Counted from the first letter of the stretch, positions 1 through 9,643 are shown. The stretch: 64,000 bases of DNA from GCA-020352575 sp041635475 (GCA_041635475.1 JBFKVA010000001.1:1-64000), one strand, 5' to 3'. Program-made: numbers and translations. Notes: generated from the letters alone by a model not told the origin.

Positions 1-709
<709 letters not shown>

Positions 710-748
710 TTTCCCAAAGGAATTCGAAGTGGTAGTGCTCACTGTGGA

Positions 749-768
749 GTGCTCGGGGTGCCGAGCAC
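749..768 (+). other. hairpin in the 23S-5S spacer
   Basis: A perfect 8-bp stem (GTGCTCGG / CCGAGCAC) closes a GGTG tetraloop between the 23S and 5S genes. Spacer stems like this usually guide rRNA precursor processing. There is no U-tract, so it does not look like a terminator. Confidence 0.6.
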
Positions 769-777
769 ACGTGATTT

Positions 778-896
<119 letters not shown>

Positions 897-907
897 TCAT
901 TTGTGAG

Positions 908-939
908 AGGAGGCCGTCCCGGGTAGGGGCGGCCTCTTT
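908..939 (+). terminator. rho-independent terminator of the rRNA operon
   Basis: An 11-bp GC-rich stem (910-920 with 926-936, one T-G wobble) has a 5-nt loop and is followed by a short T run (TTTCTC). Its place 14 nt after 5S fits the end of the rRNA transcript. Confidence 0.85.
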
Positions 940-959
940 CTCGTGATCGGAGGTACGCG

Positions 960-1745
960 TTGAGTGACAACCGAAGAGGAGGCGCCCGAGGGCCCGGTCC
1001 CCGGGATCGGCGGGGCGCCAGTGGTGGCCGGCAGGCCCGGCCCCGTGATGACGACCGTCCGGCTCGGCAGGACGACCGTCCGGCTCGGGGCGTTCTCAGG
1101 GTGGGTGACACCCCCGGCTCCGAGCTTCCCCGGTGGGTGAGGGACGAGATCCGGCTGGCGACGTCCAAGGACCGATTCCAGCCGACCATGGCCCTCCTGC
1201 AGGACGCAGCGTACGCGTTCGCCTCCGGCAAATACCGTCAGGTGGTTCCCAAGCTGGAGGAGGCCAAGTCGTTGTCGTCGCGCGTGGCCACGATCCGGGA
1301 GCTGCTCGGCCTGAGCTACTACAGGCTCGGACAGTGGGAGCCGGCACTCAAGGAGATGCGGGCGTTTCGTCGCCTGGCCGGTGAGACGACGCACATGGCG
1401 GTCGAGATGGACGCCTTGCGTGCCCTGGGACGACGGGAGGACGTCGACAAGACGTGGCGCCTCTTCAAGGAACTGGGTGGGGACACCTGGGCCAAGTCCG
1501 AGGCCAAGGTGGTGTACGCCTCGTTCCTCCTGGAGGATGGCAGGGCGCGCGAGGCGTGGAGGGTCGTCAAGCCCGAACGCCTCGTGGCCCAGGCCGGTGA
1601 ACACACACTGCGGGAGTGGTACGTGGCAGCCCGGGTGGCGGCGTCGCTCGGTGACTCGGCGACGGCGGCCAAGCTGGCCAAGGCGATCGAGAAGCAGGAT
1701 GTCTCGTTCCCCGGGCTCGAGGATCTCTTCGACGAGATCGGCTGA
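960..1745 (+). CDS. TPR-repeat protein of unknown function
   Basis: A 261-residue protein. Residues 1-45 are a Gly/Arg/Asp-rich basic low-complexity tail, and the rest is mainly helical with TPR-like spacing (for example YYRLGQWEPALKEMRAFRRL). TPR arrays bind other proteins; I cannot name a partner. There is no signal peptide, so it is probably cytoplasmic, and the basic tail could touch nucleic acid or ribosomes. The start is a TTG, chosen because GGAGG at 949-953 sits 6 nt upstream and no ATG fits. It begins about 20 nt after the rRNA terminator, so it needs its own promoter or read-through. Function unknown. Confidence 0.8.
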   Translation: MSDNRRGGARGPGPRDRRGASGGRQARPRDDDRPARQDDRPARGVLRVGDTPGSELPRWVRDEIRLATSKDRFQPTMALLQDAAYAFASGKYRQVVPKLEEAKSLSSRVATIRELLGLSYYRLGQWEPALKEMRAFRRLAGETTHMAVEMDALRALGRREDVDKTWRLFKELGGDTWAKSEAKVVYASFLLEDGRAREAWRVVKPERLVAQAGEHTLREWYVAARVAASLGDSATAAKLAKAIEKQDVSFPGLEDLFDEIG

Positions 1746-1826
1746 GGTCGGCTCGGCGGTTTCTGTCGTACGCCGTCCATACGGTCGGCTCCATCCCGCC
1801 TTCCCCGGTCGAGACAGGAGCCATCC

Positions 1827-2174
1827 ATGGATCTCAACATCGTGGTGCTGGCCGGGCACATCGCATCCGACCCCGAACGGAGGTCGTTCGCCTCCGGCAG
1901 CCGCCTCCTGCGCCTCCTCGTGGCGGTCCGTCAGAGTGAGCCGCGCCGAAGGGTCGACGTCCTCCCTGTGGCCTTCTGGGACCCACCCGAGGCCCTGTGG
2001 GACCGTGACCTTGCGGTCGGGGACCGGGTGTGGGTGGCGGGGTCGGTCCAGCGGAGGTTCTGGGCCTCCGACGAAGGGCGCCGCTCCCGGCTGGAACTCG
2101 TCGCCCAGCAAGCCCAGGTGAGAGCGGGCGACGAGGAGCCCGACACCGCCGATGCGTCGGGCGATCGAGCCTGA
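1827..2174 (+). CDS. single-stranded DNA-binding protein paralog (OB fold)
   Basis: A 115-residue protein that starts like bacterial SSB (MDLNIVVLAGHIASDPERR, then SGSRLLRLLVAVR), and the whole length covers one OB fold. Canonical SSB carries a long flexible tail ending in an acidic DDDIPF-like tip that recruits partners; this one ends in DASGDRA and has no tip. It is therefore more likely a specialised paralog than the replicative SSB. AGGAG at 1816-1820 sits 6 nt before the ATG. It is monocistronic, between the TPR gene and a leaderless peptidase-like gene. Confidence 0.85.
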   Translation: MDLNIVVLAGHIASDPERRSFASGSRLLRLLVAVRQSEPRRRVDVLPVAFWDPPEALWDRDLAVGDRVWVAGSVQRRFWASDEGRRSRLELVAQQAQVRAGDEEPDTADASGDRA

Positions 2175-2204
2175 TCCCGAGTTCCGGGAGCCACTGGGCC
2201 CCTC

Positions 2205-2210
2205 TACCCT
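2205..2210 (+). promoter_or_regulatory. -10 box (TACCCT), leaderless start of the GGT-like gene
   Basis: TACCCT ends 8 nt before the ATG and no Shine-Dalgarno sequence is present, so the transcript should begin at or next to the start codon. Confidence 0.5.
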
Positions 2211-2218
2211 TGGGCGCC

Positions 2219-3730
2219 ATGCGCATCGCAGTCGCCTCCGCCAACCAGATGAGTGCCGATGCCGGCCTGGGCCTCGGCCATGCCGGAGGAAACGCCGTTG
2301 ACGCATGTGTGGCGGCCGCCCTCGTCGCCATGCTCACCGAGGTGGGCATCTGTTCACTCGGAGCGGGTGGTTTCGTCACGGTGTGGCCGGCTGGCGGGAA
2401 CCCGGTCACGATTGACGGCTACATGGAGATGCCGGGCCGGGGCCTCGAGCCTGATCGGTTCGGGGGTGGCGGGCAGAAGGTGTGGCTCGGCTACGGAGGG
2501 GGAATGGAGACGATCGTCGGGGCCGGCTCGGTGGCAACACCGGGAGGCTTGGGCGCACTCGCCAAGGCCGTCGACCTCTTCGGACAGGCTCCCTGGCACG
2601 CTGTGTTGGATCCGGTGATCGGCCACGCCCGCAACGGCTTTCCCTTGTCGCCGGCCTCTGATCTTTACCTGGAGTTCTCCGCGGAGTCGATCTACGGCGT
2701 CGATCCCCGATCTCGCGCGGCCCTGTTCACCGGTTCGGAACGTCGCACGACCGGGGACCTGATCGAGGTCGCCGACCTGGCAGGCACGCTGGAGGGCCTC
2801 GCATCCGAGGGCGTCGGCCTGCTCTACCGGGGCGAGCTGGGGTCCATGATCAGTGCCCACGTCCTTGCCGAAGGGGGGATCCTCACCCGGGAGGACCTGA
2901 GGACCTACGAGGCGCGGCTGCGGGAGCCGATCCACACGCTCTTCGACGGATGGGAGGTGGCCACCAACCCCGGTCCTGCCATTGGGGGGGCGGCCATGAC
3001 CGCCATGCTGCGGCTGGCCGGACCGGGCTGCTTCGACCTGACCGACCAAAGTCATGTGGACCGGGTCATCGCCGCCCAGCGAGCGGTGATGCGGTTCCGC
3101 CGGTCACGCCTGGACGGCACCGAGCACCCCGATGTGGAGCACCTGCTGGCCCTCAGCGCGGCCGCATCCTGGAAGGAGCTCTTGGGCTCACCCTCGACCG
3201 TCCACGTCTCGGCCGTCGACGGGGACGGGAACGGATGCGCCATCACGATGTCGGCCGGGTACGGCAGTGGTGTCATCGCACCGGGAACGGGGATCTGGCT
3301 GAACAACTCGCTCGGGGAGTTGGAGCTCAATGCGGGCGGGTTCCATCAGTACTCCCCGGGGACTCGTCTCATCTCCAACATGGCCCCCACCATCGCCCGC
3401 AACGGGGAGGGCGCCGTCCTCGCCATCGGGAGCCCGGGGGCGGATCGAATCACCACCGCCCTCCAGCAGACGCTCCTCGGGTTCCTGCACGGCGGACACT
3501 CGATCCAAGAGATCGTCGCCAATCCCCGGCTCCACGTCGAACTCGCCGAGGAGGGCGGGTATCGGGTGGCCCACGAGCCGGGCATCGCCCTCGGTGCCGG
3601 CCATGAGGCCCGCCCCTTCGACGATCTGCACATGTTCTTCGGGGGCGTCGCCGGGGCCCTGTGTGACCCGGCGGGCCGAGTGGAAGCAGCCGCAGATCCC
3701 CGTAGGGCAGGCGGTGTGGCGACCGGGTGA
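2219..3730 (+). CDS. gamma-glutamyltransferase family hydrolase (Ntn fold)
   Basis: A 503-residue member of the gamma-glutamyltranspeptidase superfamily, which matures by autocleavage before a threonine nucleophile and acts on glutathione or other gamma-glutamyl or acyl-amide bonds. The N-terminal part shows GGNAVDACVAAALV and a glycine-rich LGAGGF. The cleavage region is STVHVSAVDGDGNG with Thr327 at the nucleophile position, followed by APGTGIWLNN as in the family. No signal peptide is evident, unlike periplasmic GGT, so the enzyme may be cytoplasmic; some such enzymes act on acyl-amide substrates. I chose the ATG set by the upstream -10 box; a longer in-frame extension overlaps the SSB gene and looks non-coding. 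Substrate unknown. Confidence 0.85.
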   Translation: MRIAVASANQMSADAGLGLGHAGGNAVDACVAAALVAMLTEVGICSLGAGGFVTVWPAGGNPVTIDGYMEMPGRGLEPDRFGGGGQKVWLGYGGGMETIVGAGSVATPGGLGALAKAVDLFGQAPWHAVLDPVIGHARNGFPLSPASDLYLEFSAESIYGVDPRSRAALFTGSERRTTGDLIEVADLAGTLEGLASEGVGLLYRGELGSMISAHVLAEGGILTREDLRTYEARLREPIHTLFDGWEVATNPGPAIGGAAMTAMLRLAGPGCFDLTDQSHVDRVIAAQRAVMRFRRSRLDGTEHPDVEHLLALSAAASWKELLGSPSTVHVSAVDGDGNGCAITMSAGYGSGVIAPGTGIWLNNSLGELELNAGGFHQYSPGTRLISNMAPTIARNGEGAVLAIGSPGADRITTALQQTLLGFLHGGHSIQEIVANPRLHVELAEEGGYRVAHEPGIALGAGHEARPFDDLHMFFGGVAGALCDPAGRVEAAADPRRAGGVATG

Positions 3731-3802
3731 GGATCCCTGTCGATGGCCCGACGGCTCGTGTACGCTCGGCCGAGCAAGACGCGATCACACGGAGGTGGTG
3801 GA

Positions 3803-3979
3803 ATGCCGTGGGTCTGGTCCGACGAGCTTGCGAACCGCCTGGTGGAGTCGGGCATCATCGAGCCCGATCGGGTTCGAGACAGCCTCCCGGTGGCTTTCGC
3901 CGTTGACGACCCAACCGACCTCGTCCGCCTGGGACGAACCCTGCTCGGGATCGAGCCGAGCGAAGCGCCCGCTTCATGA
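3803..3979 (+). CDS. small hypothetical protein (58 aa)
   Basis: A 58-residue soluble protein beginning MPWVWSDELANRLVESGIIEPDRV. The start is set by GGAGG at 3791-3795, 7 nt upstream; an upstream start 60 nt earlier has no ribosome site. Its stop overlaps the SURF1 start by ATGA, so the two are translationally coupled. No family recognised. The sequence looks like a short helical adaptor. Confidence 0.7.
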   Translation: MPWVWSDELANRLVESGIIEPDRVRDSLPVAFAVDDPTDLVRLGRTLLGIEPSEAPAS

Positions 3980-4728
3980 CGGTGCGCGCCCTGCTGGCAC
4001 GACCGAGGTGGTTCATTTTGGCCGTGCTCATGGCCGTGGTCGTACCCGGCTCGGTACGTCTCGGCCTGTGGCAGCTTGACCGCCTCGACGAACGAATGGC
4101 GCTCAACACGATCTGGGAGCACCGGTTGGCGGCGGATCCCGTGCCGGTGGACGTGATCACCTCCAACGCGGCCGCACTTGCTCGTGAGGACCTGCGCCAT
4201 GTCCGCGTGGAAGTGGAGGGGACGTTCGTCGTCGACGAGCAGATCCTCGTCCGCAACCGACCGCAAGGTGGCCGCAACGGCAACTGGGTCGTCACGCCGA
4301 TGGTTCGCCACGGCGGCTCCACCCTGGCGATCCTCCGTGGGTGGGTGCCGTTCGAGGTGGTCGACCCCTCGGACCGTCGCCTCACGCCGCCACGTGGGCT
4401 CGTCGTGGTCGAGGGAGTTCTCATCCCCGGAGAGGAGCCGGCCGGACTTGGTCCCCGCGACGAGAGTGAAGGGCGGTTGGCCCGCATGGTCCTGCTCGAC
4501 CTCGAACGCCTCGGGGAACAGGTGGGGGCCGACCTGGGCGGGTACTACGTCCAGCAGACGTCACCGGGCGACCTGCCGGCCCTGGTGGGGCTGGTGGACA
4601 TCGACGACGATGGTCCGCACTTGGCGTACGCCATCCAGTGGTTCTCGTTCGCCCTCATCGGGGCCGCGGGGTTCGCGGTGCTGGTTCGGAGGGAGTCGAA
4701 GCTCCTCAGAAAGGAACCAGATGTGTAG
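3976..4728 (+). CDS. SURF1 family protein
   Basis: A 250-residue membrane protein of the SURF1 family, which assists haem insertion or assembly of cytochrome c oxidase. It has an N-terminal membrane helix (about 13-28) followed directly by the family motif LGLWQLDRL, a long extracytoplasmic domain with ILVRNR and a glycine-rich strand, and a C-terminal helix beginning YAIQWFSFALIG, also typical. Both ends therefore sit in the membrane with the middle outside. It is coupled to the preceding small gene (ATGA) and overlaps the next gene by 8 nt. No oxidase genes are in view. Confidence 0.9.
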   Translation: MTVRALLARPRWFILAVLMAVVVPGSVRLGLWQLDRLDERMALNTIWEHRLAADPVPVDVITSNAAALAREDLRHVRVEVEGTFVVDEQILVRNRPQGGRNGNWVVTPMVRHGGSTLAILRGWVPFEVVDPSDRRLTPPRGLVVVEGVLIPGEEPAGLGPRDESEGRLARMVLLDLERLGEQVGADLGGYYVQQTSPGDLPALVGLVDIDDDGPHLAYAIQWFSFALIGAAGFAVLVRRESKLLRKEPDV

Positions 4729-4930
4729 ATCGATCCAGGACCTGCGTCGGGCAGACCCGGCGGCCACCTACGACGATGCGCGGGCTGCGGCTCGCCAGTA
4801 CGTCCGCAAGGTGAGCGGCTACCGCTCACCGTCGCGGGCCAACGAAGCCGCGTTCGAATCCGCGGTCGAACAGGTGGCGGAGGCGACTCGCACACTCCTC
4901 GACCGGGTGGGGGCACCGCTGGCCCCCTGA
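4721..4930 (+). CDS. DUF2277 domain protein
   Basis: A 69-residue protein matching the DUF2277 pattern: MCRSIQDLRRADPAATYDD, then QYVRKVSGYRSPSRANEAAF and a final helix. The family is small, widespread and of unknown function; many members are annotated from the conserved MCRNI start and the VRKxSG motif. The start overlaps the SURF1 stop (ATGTGTAG), with AAGGA just upstream inside the SURF1 gene, so translation is likely coupled. Confidence 0.9.
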   Translation: MCRSIQDLRRADPAATYDDARAAARQYVRKVSGYRSPSRANEAAFESAVEQVAEATRTLLDRVGAPLAP

Positions 4931-4978
4931 GGTCGCCGGCCGAACCCGCCAGGGTCCCCGGAATCGGCACCGGCGGTC

Positions 4979-5980
4979 CTACTCGGTGCTCGTCTCGGCC
5001 AGCTCCACGGCCAGGTCGGCCATCATCTGCTGGGCCTTGGTGATGTGGCCCACGGTGGCCAGGCCGTGGGCGTGGCCGCGGGCGGTTTCCCCGGCCTGGA
5101 GTCGCAACGCCGACGTCCGGGCATGGGCTGCTGCCCGCTCCAGCTCGGCCGCCAGCAGCCCGTACCGATCCACGGCCGAGGCGATCGCCGGATGCAGCGC
5201 ATCACGGGCGACCTTGGTGGCGACGGTGTCGGGGGAGTCCGGCGGTGCCTCCGCCAGCACCGCTCGCGCGTCGGCGATCGTGAACCGTCCGTGGGTCACC
5301 TCACGGCCGACGATGATGCCGGCGGCTCGCCGATCACCCGAGCGAACGGCCATGACGTCACGGAGGTCGTCGAGGTCCCGGACACCGCCGGCGACGATGA
5401 CCGGTTGGGCGACCGTCTCCAGCGTGGTGACCAAGATGGAGAGATTCGGCGGCTCGAGCAACGCATCCCGACCTGCCTCCGACACCAGGTAGGCGGCGGC
5501 CCCGGCCGACCACATCTCGAGCAGGACTTCCTCGAGGAAGCGGCCCGAGTCCATCGTCCACCCGCGAACGGCGATCTCCTCGTTGGGGCGCACATCGAGT
5601 GAGATGGCGATCTTCCCCGGATGGTCGCGGCACAGGTCGTACACCAAGTTCTGGTTCTCGATGGCCGCAGTCCCCATCACCACCCTCCACGCGCCGGCAT
5701 CGACGAGCCGCTTCGCTTCCCCGTGCGATCGGACGCCGCCGGCAACCTGAACGGGAATCCCCACCTCGGCGATGAGGCGATCGATGAGGTCGCGGTTCCG
5801 GTAGTCGCGATAGGCAGCCGCATCGAGGTCGACGATGTGTAGACGATCGACGCCCTGGGCCTCCCAGGCCTTGGCGCGCCCGATTGGATCGTTGTCCAGT
5901 GTGATCGACGCCTCGAGGTCGCCCCGTTGAAGACGAACCGAACGCCCCCCGAGGATGTTCACCCGTGCATACAGCTCCAT
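4979..5980 (-). CDS. HisA-like TIM-barrel protein with helical C-terminal extension
   Basis: A 333-residue protein. Residues 1-243 align with HisA/PriA, the histidine-pathway isomerase: phosphate-binding GGVR motifs at 81-84 and 198-201, VMGTAAIEN at 101-109, and SLDVR with Asp129. The general-base Asp on strand 1 (PALD or PAVD in HisA/PriA) is Asn8 here (YARVNIL), and the second Asp region reads SEAGRDALL, so only Asp172 remains. Residues 245-333 are a helical tail absent from HisA. Normal histidine-biosynthesis isomerase activity is doubtful. It lies 76 nt downstream of astB on the same strand, with AAGGA 5-9 nt before the ATG and a TAAGCT box upstream. No other his genes are present. Its role is unknown, but genomic linkage to arginine catabolism is notable. 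Confidence 0.8.
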   Translation of the reverse strand: MELYARVNILGGRSVRLQRGDLEASITLDNDPIGRAKAWEAQGVDRLHIVDLDAAAYRDYRNRDLIDRLIAEVGIPVQVAGGVRSHGEAKRLVDAGAWRVVMGTAAIENQNLVYDLCRDHPGKIAISLDVRPNEEIAVRGWTMDSGRFLEEVLLEMWSAGAAAYLVSEAGRDALLEPPNLSILVTTLETVAQPVIVAGGVRDLDDLRDVMAVRSGDRRAAGIIVGREVTHGRFTIADARAVLAEAPPDSPDTVATKVARDALHPAIASAVDRYGLLAAELERAAAHARTSALRLQAGETARGHAHGLATVGHITKAQQMMADLAVELAETSTE

Positions 5981-6056
5981 CGTGGTCCTTTGTGGTCTGG
6001 GTCGAGCTTACGTCGGCGGCCGCGATCGTGCGAAGGGCCCGGGTCGAGTGGGCGGC

Positions 6057-7370
6057 TCAGGGGCCCTGGAACTCGTAGATCGGGCCGAGTTCGAGGAGGG
6101 AGGTGAGTTCGTCGAGCGCCCGGCGGCCCTCGTCGAGGAGGGAGGGATCGGCCAGGTCGGTGAGGGCGAGCTCGTCGCGGTAATGGCGGTGAACCCACTG
6201 CTCGAGCCGATCCAACCGATCGCTGTCGGCGATCACGCCCTCTGGCACCGCGGCCAGCTCATCGGGTGTCAGCACCACTCGCAGGCGAAGGCAGGCGGGA
6301 CCGCCTCCGTTCGACATGGACTGGCGGAGGTCAAGGGTGACGACCTCGTCGACTCCCCGGTCCAGGAGCCACTCGGTCGCCTCCTTCGCCTGGGGTTGCT
6401 CGGTGACCTCTGACGGTGCGAGCAGCAGGCGCGCCCCGTCGGGAAGGGCGACGAGCTGGCTGTTGAACAGGTAGCTGTTGACGGCCTGGGACAGGGAGAG
6501 CAGGCGCCTGGGCACGGTCACCACGTGGAGGGAGGCGCCGAGGATCGAACGCATCGCCCCAATCGTCGCGGGTTGGTCGGCGTACGCCTCCTCGTGACAG
6601 ATGAGGAGGTCGCGGTCACCGACCGCGATGACATCGTTGTGGAACACGCCGGCGTCGATGGCGGCGGGGGACTGCTGGGCGAATACGGTCCTGACAGGGT
6701 CGAGCCCGTGCTGGCGGGCGATGGCGGCCGAGGCGAGCGCGGACTGCCGGGCACGATACGTGGATCCGCCGGCACCACCGTGCACGAACAGGTGGACTCC
6801 CGCTCCGTCGTGGGTCCCCGAGGAGAGCCGGGTGTGGTTGGCGGCACCTTCGTCCCCGGACTCACCCGAGCCGGGGATCGCCTCATGGACGACGAATCGC
6901 TCGGTGTCCGCGAAATACCGGGCCAGGACGGAGTGTGTGGTTCGTGACTCGATCGAGCGATGGAGGTGCGACGACAGGTTGGCCGGGGTCAGGTGGACCC
7001 GCCCGTCGAGCGTGTCCGACGACGGGGACACGGTGGCGGCGTTGGCGGTCCACATGGCCGAGGCCGATGACACGGCCGATACGAGGCCGGGGTCCCGGCG
7101 AAACGCACGTGCCAGCACGTCGGTGTCCGATCCGGTGAAGCCGAATCTGCGGAGTGTGGGGAGATGGGGCCGCTCGTGGGGAAGGAGCACGCCCTGGGGA
7201 ATACCCCGCTCGACGAGGAGCCGCATCTTGGCGATGCCCTGGAGGGCGGCGGTCCGTGGTGACGAGACGAGGCGCGCATGTCGTTGGGAGGCGAGGTTTC
7301 CCCGGCCCAGCCCTCCGTAGTGGTGGGTTGGACCGACGAGCCCGTCGAAGTTGACTTCGACCGCGCTCAC
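6057..7370 (-). CDS. astB: N2-succinylarginine dihydrolase
   Basis: A 437-residue enzyme close in length and sequence to E. coli AstB (447 aa). It opens EVNFDGLVGPTHHYGGLGRGN and carries the amidinotransferase-fold triad as Glu174 (GDEGAANH), His244 (GVFHNDVIAV) and Cys360 (GGGPACLRLR). It converts N2-succinylarginine to N2-succinylornithine, releasing two ammonia and CO2, as step 2 of the AST arginine catabolic pathway. Its start overlaps the astA stop (ATGA), so it is the third gene of the M20-astA-astB operon. Confidence 0.97.
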   Translation of the reverse strand: MSAVEVNFDGLVGPTHHYGGLGRGNLASQRHARLVSSPRTAALQGIAKMRLLVERGIPQGVLLPHERPHLPTLRRFGFTGSDTDVLARAFRRDPGLVSAVSSASAMWTANAATVSPSSDTLDGRVHLTPANLSSHLHRSIESRTTHSVLARYFADTERFVVHEAIPGSGESGDEGAANHTRLSSGTHDGAGVHLFVHGGAGGSTYRARQSALASAAIARQHGLDPVRTVFAQQSPAAIDAGVFHNDVIAVGDRDLLICHEEAYADQPATIGAMRSILGASLHVVTVPRRLLSLSQAVNSYLFNSQLVALPDGARLLLAPSEVTEQPQAKEATEWLLDRGVDEVVTLDLRQSMSNGGGPACLRLRVVLTPDELAAVPEGVIADSDRLDRLEQWVHRHYRDELALTDLADPSLLDEGRRALDELTSLLELGPIYEFQGP

Positions 7371-8416
7371 AGGACAGTGCGGCCGGGGCGAAGGGGCGTG
7401 ATCCGGACCTCGGCGCCGCCGTCGAGGCCGAGGGTGTCGAGGACGGCCGGGTCCACCTTCAGGGTCCCCTGCGACAGCAGGTAGTGCGTCGTTGCCACGC
7501 AGCGGAAGGACTCGACGCCGGTGCTCGCGATGAGGAGCGGGTCCGGGCCAGGTGGTGGGTTCTCCATCGGAGCGATCACCTCGAGGGCGGACTGGCGGAC
7601 CGCCCTCAGGTCCTTGATGCGCGCGTCGAGGCTGGCCCCGCCGTCGAAGATGTCGACGTAGCCCTGGTAGCGGAAGCCCTCGGATTCGAGGAGGCGGCGG
7701 GCCGGGAGGGTGCTCGGGTGCACCTCGCCGATGACCTTGCGTGCGCTGTCGGGCAGCAGAGGGGCGTAGATCGGGTGCCGGGGCATGAGCTCGGCGATGA
7801 ACGCCCGGTTGCCGGTGGCCGACAGCCGATCAGCCTCCGGGAACGGCAGCTGGAAGAAGTGCCGACCTAGCCCTTCCCAGAACGGGGCCGATCCGTCGTC
7901 GTCCTGGAATCCCCGCATCTCGGCCATGACTCGGTCTGGAAAGCGGTCTGGGTGCTGGGCCATGAACAGCATCCGGGAAAGGCTCAGGAGGCGCCCGTTG
8001 CCGGCTCCGACGTGGTCCTCGTGGAGGTAGAGCGACGCCACCTCGGCGCTCCCCGTGTAGTCGTTCGAGAGGTAGAGCGTGTGGGTCCGCCGGTAGACGC
8101 CGAGCTCCCGGCTGGAGGCCACCGTGGTTCCCACCCGGTAGGAGTAGAACGGCTCGGAGAGGCCGACGGCGCTGAACACCGATGCCGAACCGAGCACCGT
8201 CTCGGTTGCGCCGTCGACGAGGACGAAGAGGTAGTCGTTCTCGGCCGGCATCGGCTCGGCGTTCTCCCACGCCTGTCGGGCGCGCTCCACGCGCGGGGCG
8301 ACGAACTCGTGCTCTGGCCGGATCGACGACATCCCGTTGAGCCGTTCTCCGGCATGGGAGTAGAGCGCGACGAGCCCCTCGATGTCTGACATGAGAACCG
8401 CACGGACGTACATCAT
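7367..8416 (-). CDS. astA: arginine N-succinyltransferase
   Basis: A 349-residue enzyme of the AstA family (GNAT-like fold) that succinylates the alpha-amine of L-arginine with succinyl-CoA. The family block FWEGLGRHFFQLPFPEAD, followed by ATGNRAFIAELMPRHPIYAP, is present and nearly consensus. It overlaps the M20 hydrolase by ATGA at its start and astB by ATGA at its end, so the three are co-translated. There are two possible adjacent ATGs; the first makes the overlap. Confidence 0.96.
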   Translation of the reverse strand: MMYVRAVLMSDIEGLVALYSHAGERLNGMSSIRPEHEFVAPRVERARQAWENAEPMPAENDYLFVLVDGATETVLGSASVFSAVGLSEPFYSYRVGTTVASSRELGVYRRTHTLYLSNDYTGSAEVASLYLHEDHVGAGNGRLLSLSRMLFMAQHPDRFPDRVMAEMRGFQDDDGSAPFWEGLGRHFFQLPFPEADRLSATGNRAFIAELMPRHPIYAPLLPDSARKVIGEVHPSTLPARRLLESEGFRYQGYVDIFDGGASLDARIKDLRAVRQSALEVIAPMENPPPGPDPLLIASTGVESFRCVATTHYLLSQGTLKVDPAVLDTLGLDGGAEVRITPLRPGRTVL

Positions 8417-9606
8417 CTGGGTTGCTCCTTTTGCACAAGCGTTGCGGCCCGGGAGAGGAGGACCGCCGTGAGCAACGCGCGCTCGGCGATGCTGTCGGAG
8501 TGGAGGTACTCGCCCACACGGTGGAGGTTGCCGCCGACCGGGCCCAGGTTGTCCACGTTGACGAGGCCCTCGTCGGCCAGGAGGTTACCGTCGCACACGC
8601 CTCCCGTGTCAGCCGCCTCGAGGCGGATGTTCAACTCGCCGGCGATGGCGATCACCTGCTGCAGGAGGCGCTCGTAGGGGGGCGTGCGCGGCTTGGGCGG
8701 CCGTCCGAATCCGCCGTGGAGGGTGGCCGTCAAGCCGTCCCGGGCCGACACCTCGGCCACGAGCGCAGCCAGTTCCGCGCTGACCTGGTCCGCCTGTTGG
8801 GGAGTGCGGACCCGGATGTTGGCCCGCACCACCGCGGTGGCGGGAACGATGTTGACCGCGTCCCCGCCCGAGATGACCCCCGGGTTGGCCAGAAGATCGG
8901 GGTACCTGGTGAAGGCGGCTATCCGCGTGGTGATCTCGGCCGCAGCCACGACCGCATTCCGTCCGAGGTGGTGTTCCCGGCCTGCGTGGGCGGCCCTTCC
9001 TCGCACGGCGATGGCGAAGTTGCCGGAACCGGGACGGGCCGCGGCGATGCCCCCGTCAGGGAACGAGGGTTCGAACCCCAACCCGAGGTCGGCCGTCCGC
9101 GCGGCCTCCCGGATCATCGGGCCGGAACCGGGGGAGCCGACCTCCTCGTCGGGAACGATGAGGAGCCTCCAGCCCACGCGAGGGGCGACGGCGGCCAGGG
9201 ATCCGAGGGCCAGCCACAGTTGCACGATGCCGCCCTTGGCATCGGCCACCCCCGGCCCCGTCACGGGTTCGGTCGAGAAGTCTGCGGGGAAGTCGACGTC
9301 GGGGGAGAAGACGGTGTCGTGGTGCCCGATGAGCAGGACGGCCGGCCCGCTTCCCGGATGGTCGACCGCGACCATCGGTCCGAGCGGTATGTCGCGGGTC
9401 CCGCCCCGGTCGTCGACGTCGATCATGGTCCCCGCCGGGGTCACCGAGACGGACCCGAGATCGGCGAACATCTCGGTGAGGAGGGTCGCCGACGCTTCCA
9501 GGCCATCCAGGTTGTGGGAGTGGGTGTTGATTCCCACGAGCTGTGTGAGGAGGGAACGCCCGCTCGCCGCATTGTCCGCTATCCAGCTATGCAATCTGTC
9601 ATGCAT
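8413..9606 (-). CDS. M20 family metallohydrolase (possible succinylglutamate desuccinylase)
   Basis: A 397-residue di-zinc hydrolase of the M20/carboxypeptidase G2 type. Metal and catalytic residues are all visible: GHHDTV (His95, Asp97), GVADAKGG (Asp122), PDEEVGS (Glu154, Glu155), GFEPS (Glu179) and a late His369 (YLHSDS). M20 enzymes hydrolyse N-acyl amino acids, and the family includes DapE (a succinyl-diaminopimelate desuccinylase) and ArgE. As first gene of an operon with astA and astB, it may do the last AST step, removal of succinate from N-succinylglutamate, in place of the usual M14 enzyme AstE. That is inference. The start at MHDRLHSW avoids overlap with divergent astC. Confidence 0.9.
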   Translation of the reverse strand: MHDRLHSWIADNAASGRSLLTQLVGINTHSHNLDGLEASATLLTEMFADLGSVSVTPAGTMIDVDDRGGTRDIPLGPMVAVDHPGSGPAVLLIGHHDTVFSPDVDFPADFSTEPVTGPGVADAKGGIVQLWLALGSLAAVAPRVGWRLLIVPDEEVGSPGSGPMIREAARTADLGLGFEPSFPDGGIAAARPGSGNFAIAVRGRAAHAGREHHLGRNAVVAAAEITTRIAAFTRYPDLLANPGVISGGDAVNIVPATAVVRANIRVRTPQQADQVSAELAALVAEVSARDGLTATLHGGFGRPPKPRTPPYERLLQQVIAIAGELNIRLEAADTGGVCDGNLLADEGLVNVDNLGPVGGNLHRVGEYLHSDSIAERALLTAVLLSRAATLVQKEQPR

Positions 9607-9617
9607 GAGTGCGACGC

Positions 9618-9634
9618 AGCGTACCCGGTAGACT
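9618..9634. promoter_or_regulatory. divergent promoters between the M20 gene and astC
   Basis: The two start codons are only 37 nt apart. TAGACT (9629-9634) ends 9 nt before the astC ATG on the plus strand, and TACGCT (9623-9618 on the minus strand) ends 11 nt before the M20 ATG. Neither gene has a Shine-Dalgarno sequence. A regulator bound here would control the whole AST locus. Confidence 0.45.
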
Positions 9635-9643
9635 CGCTCGGCG

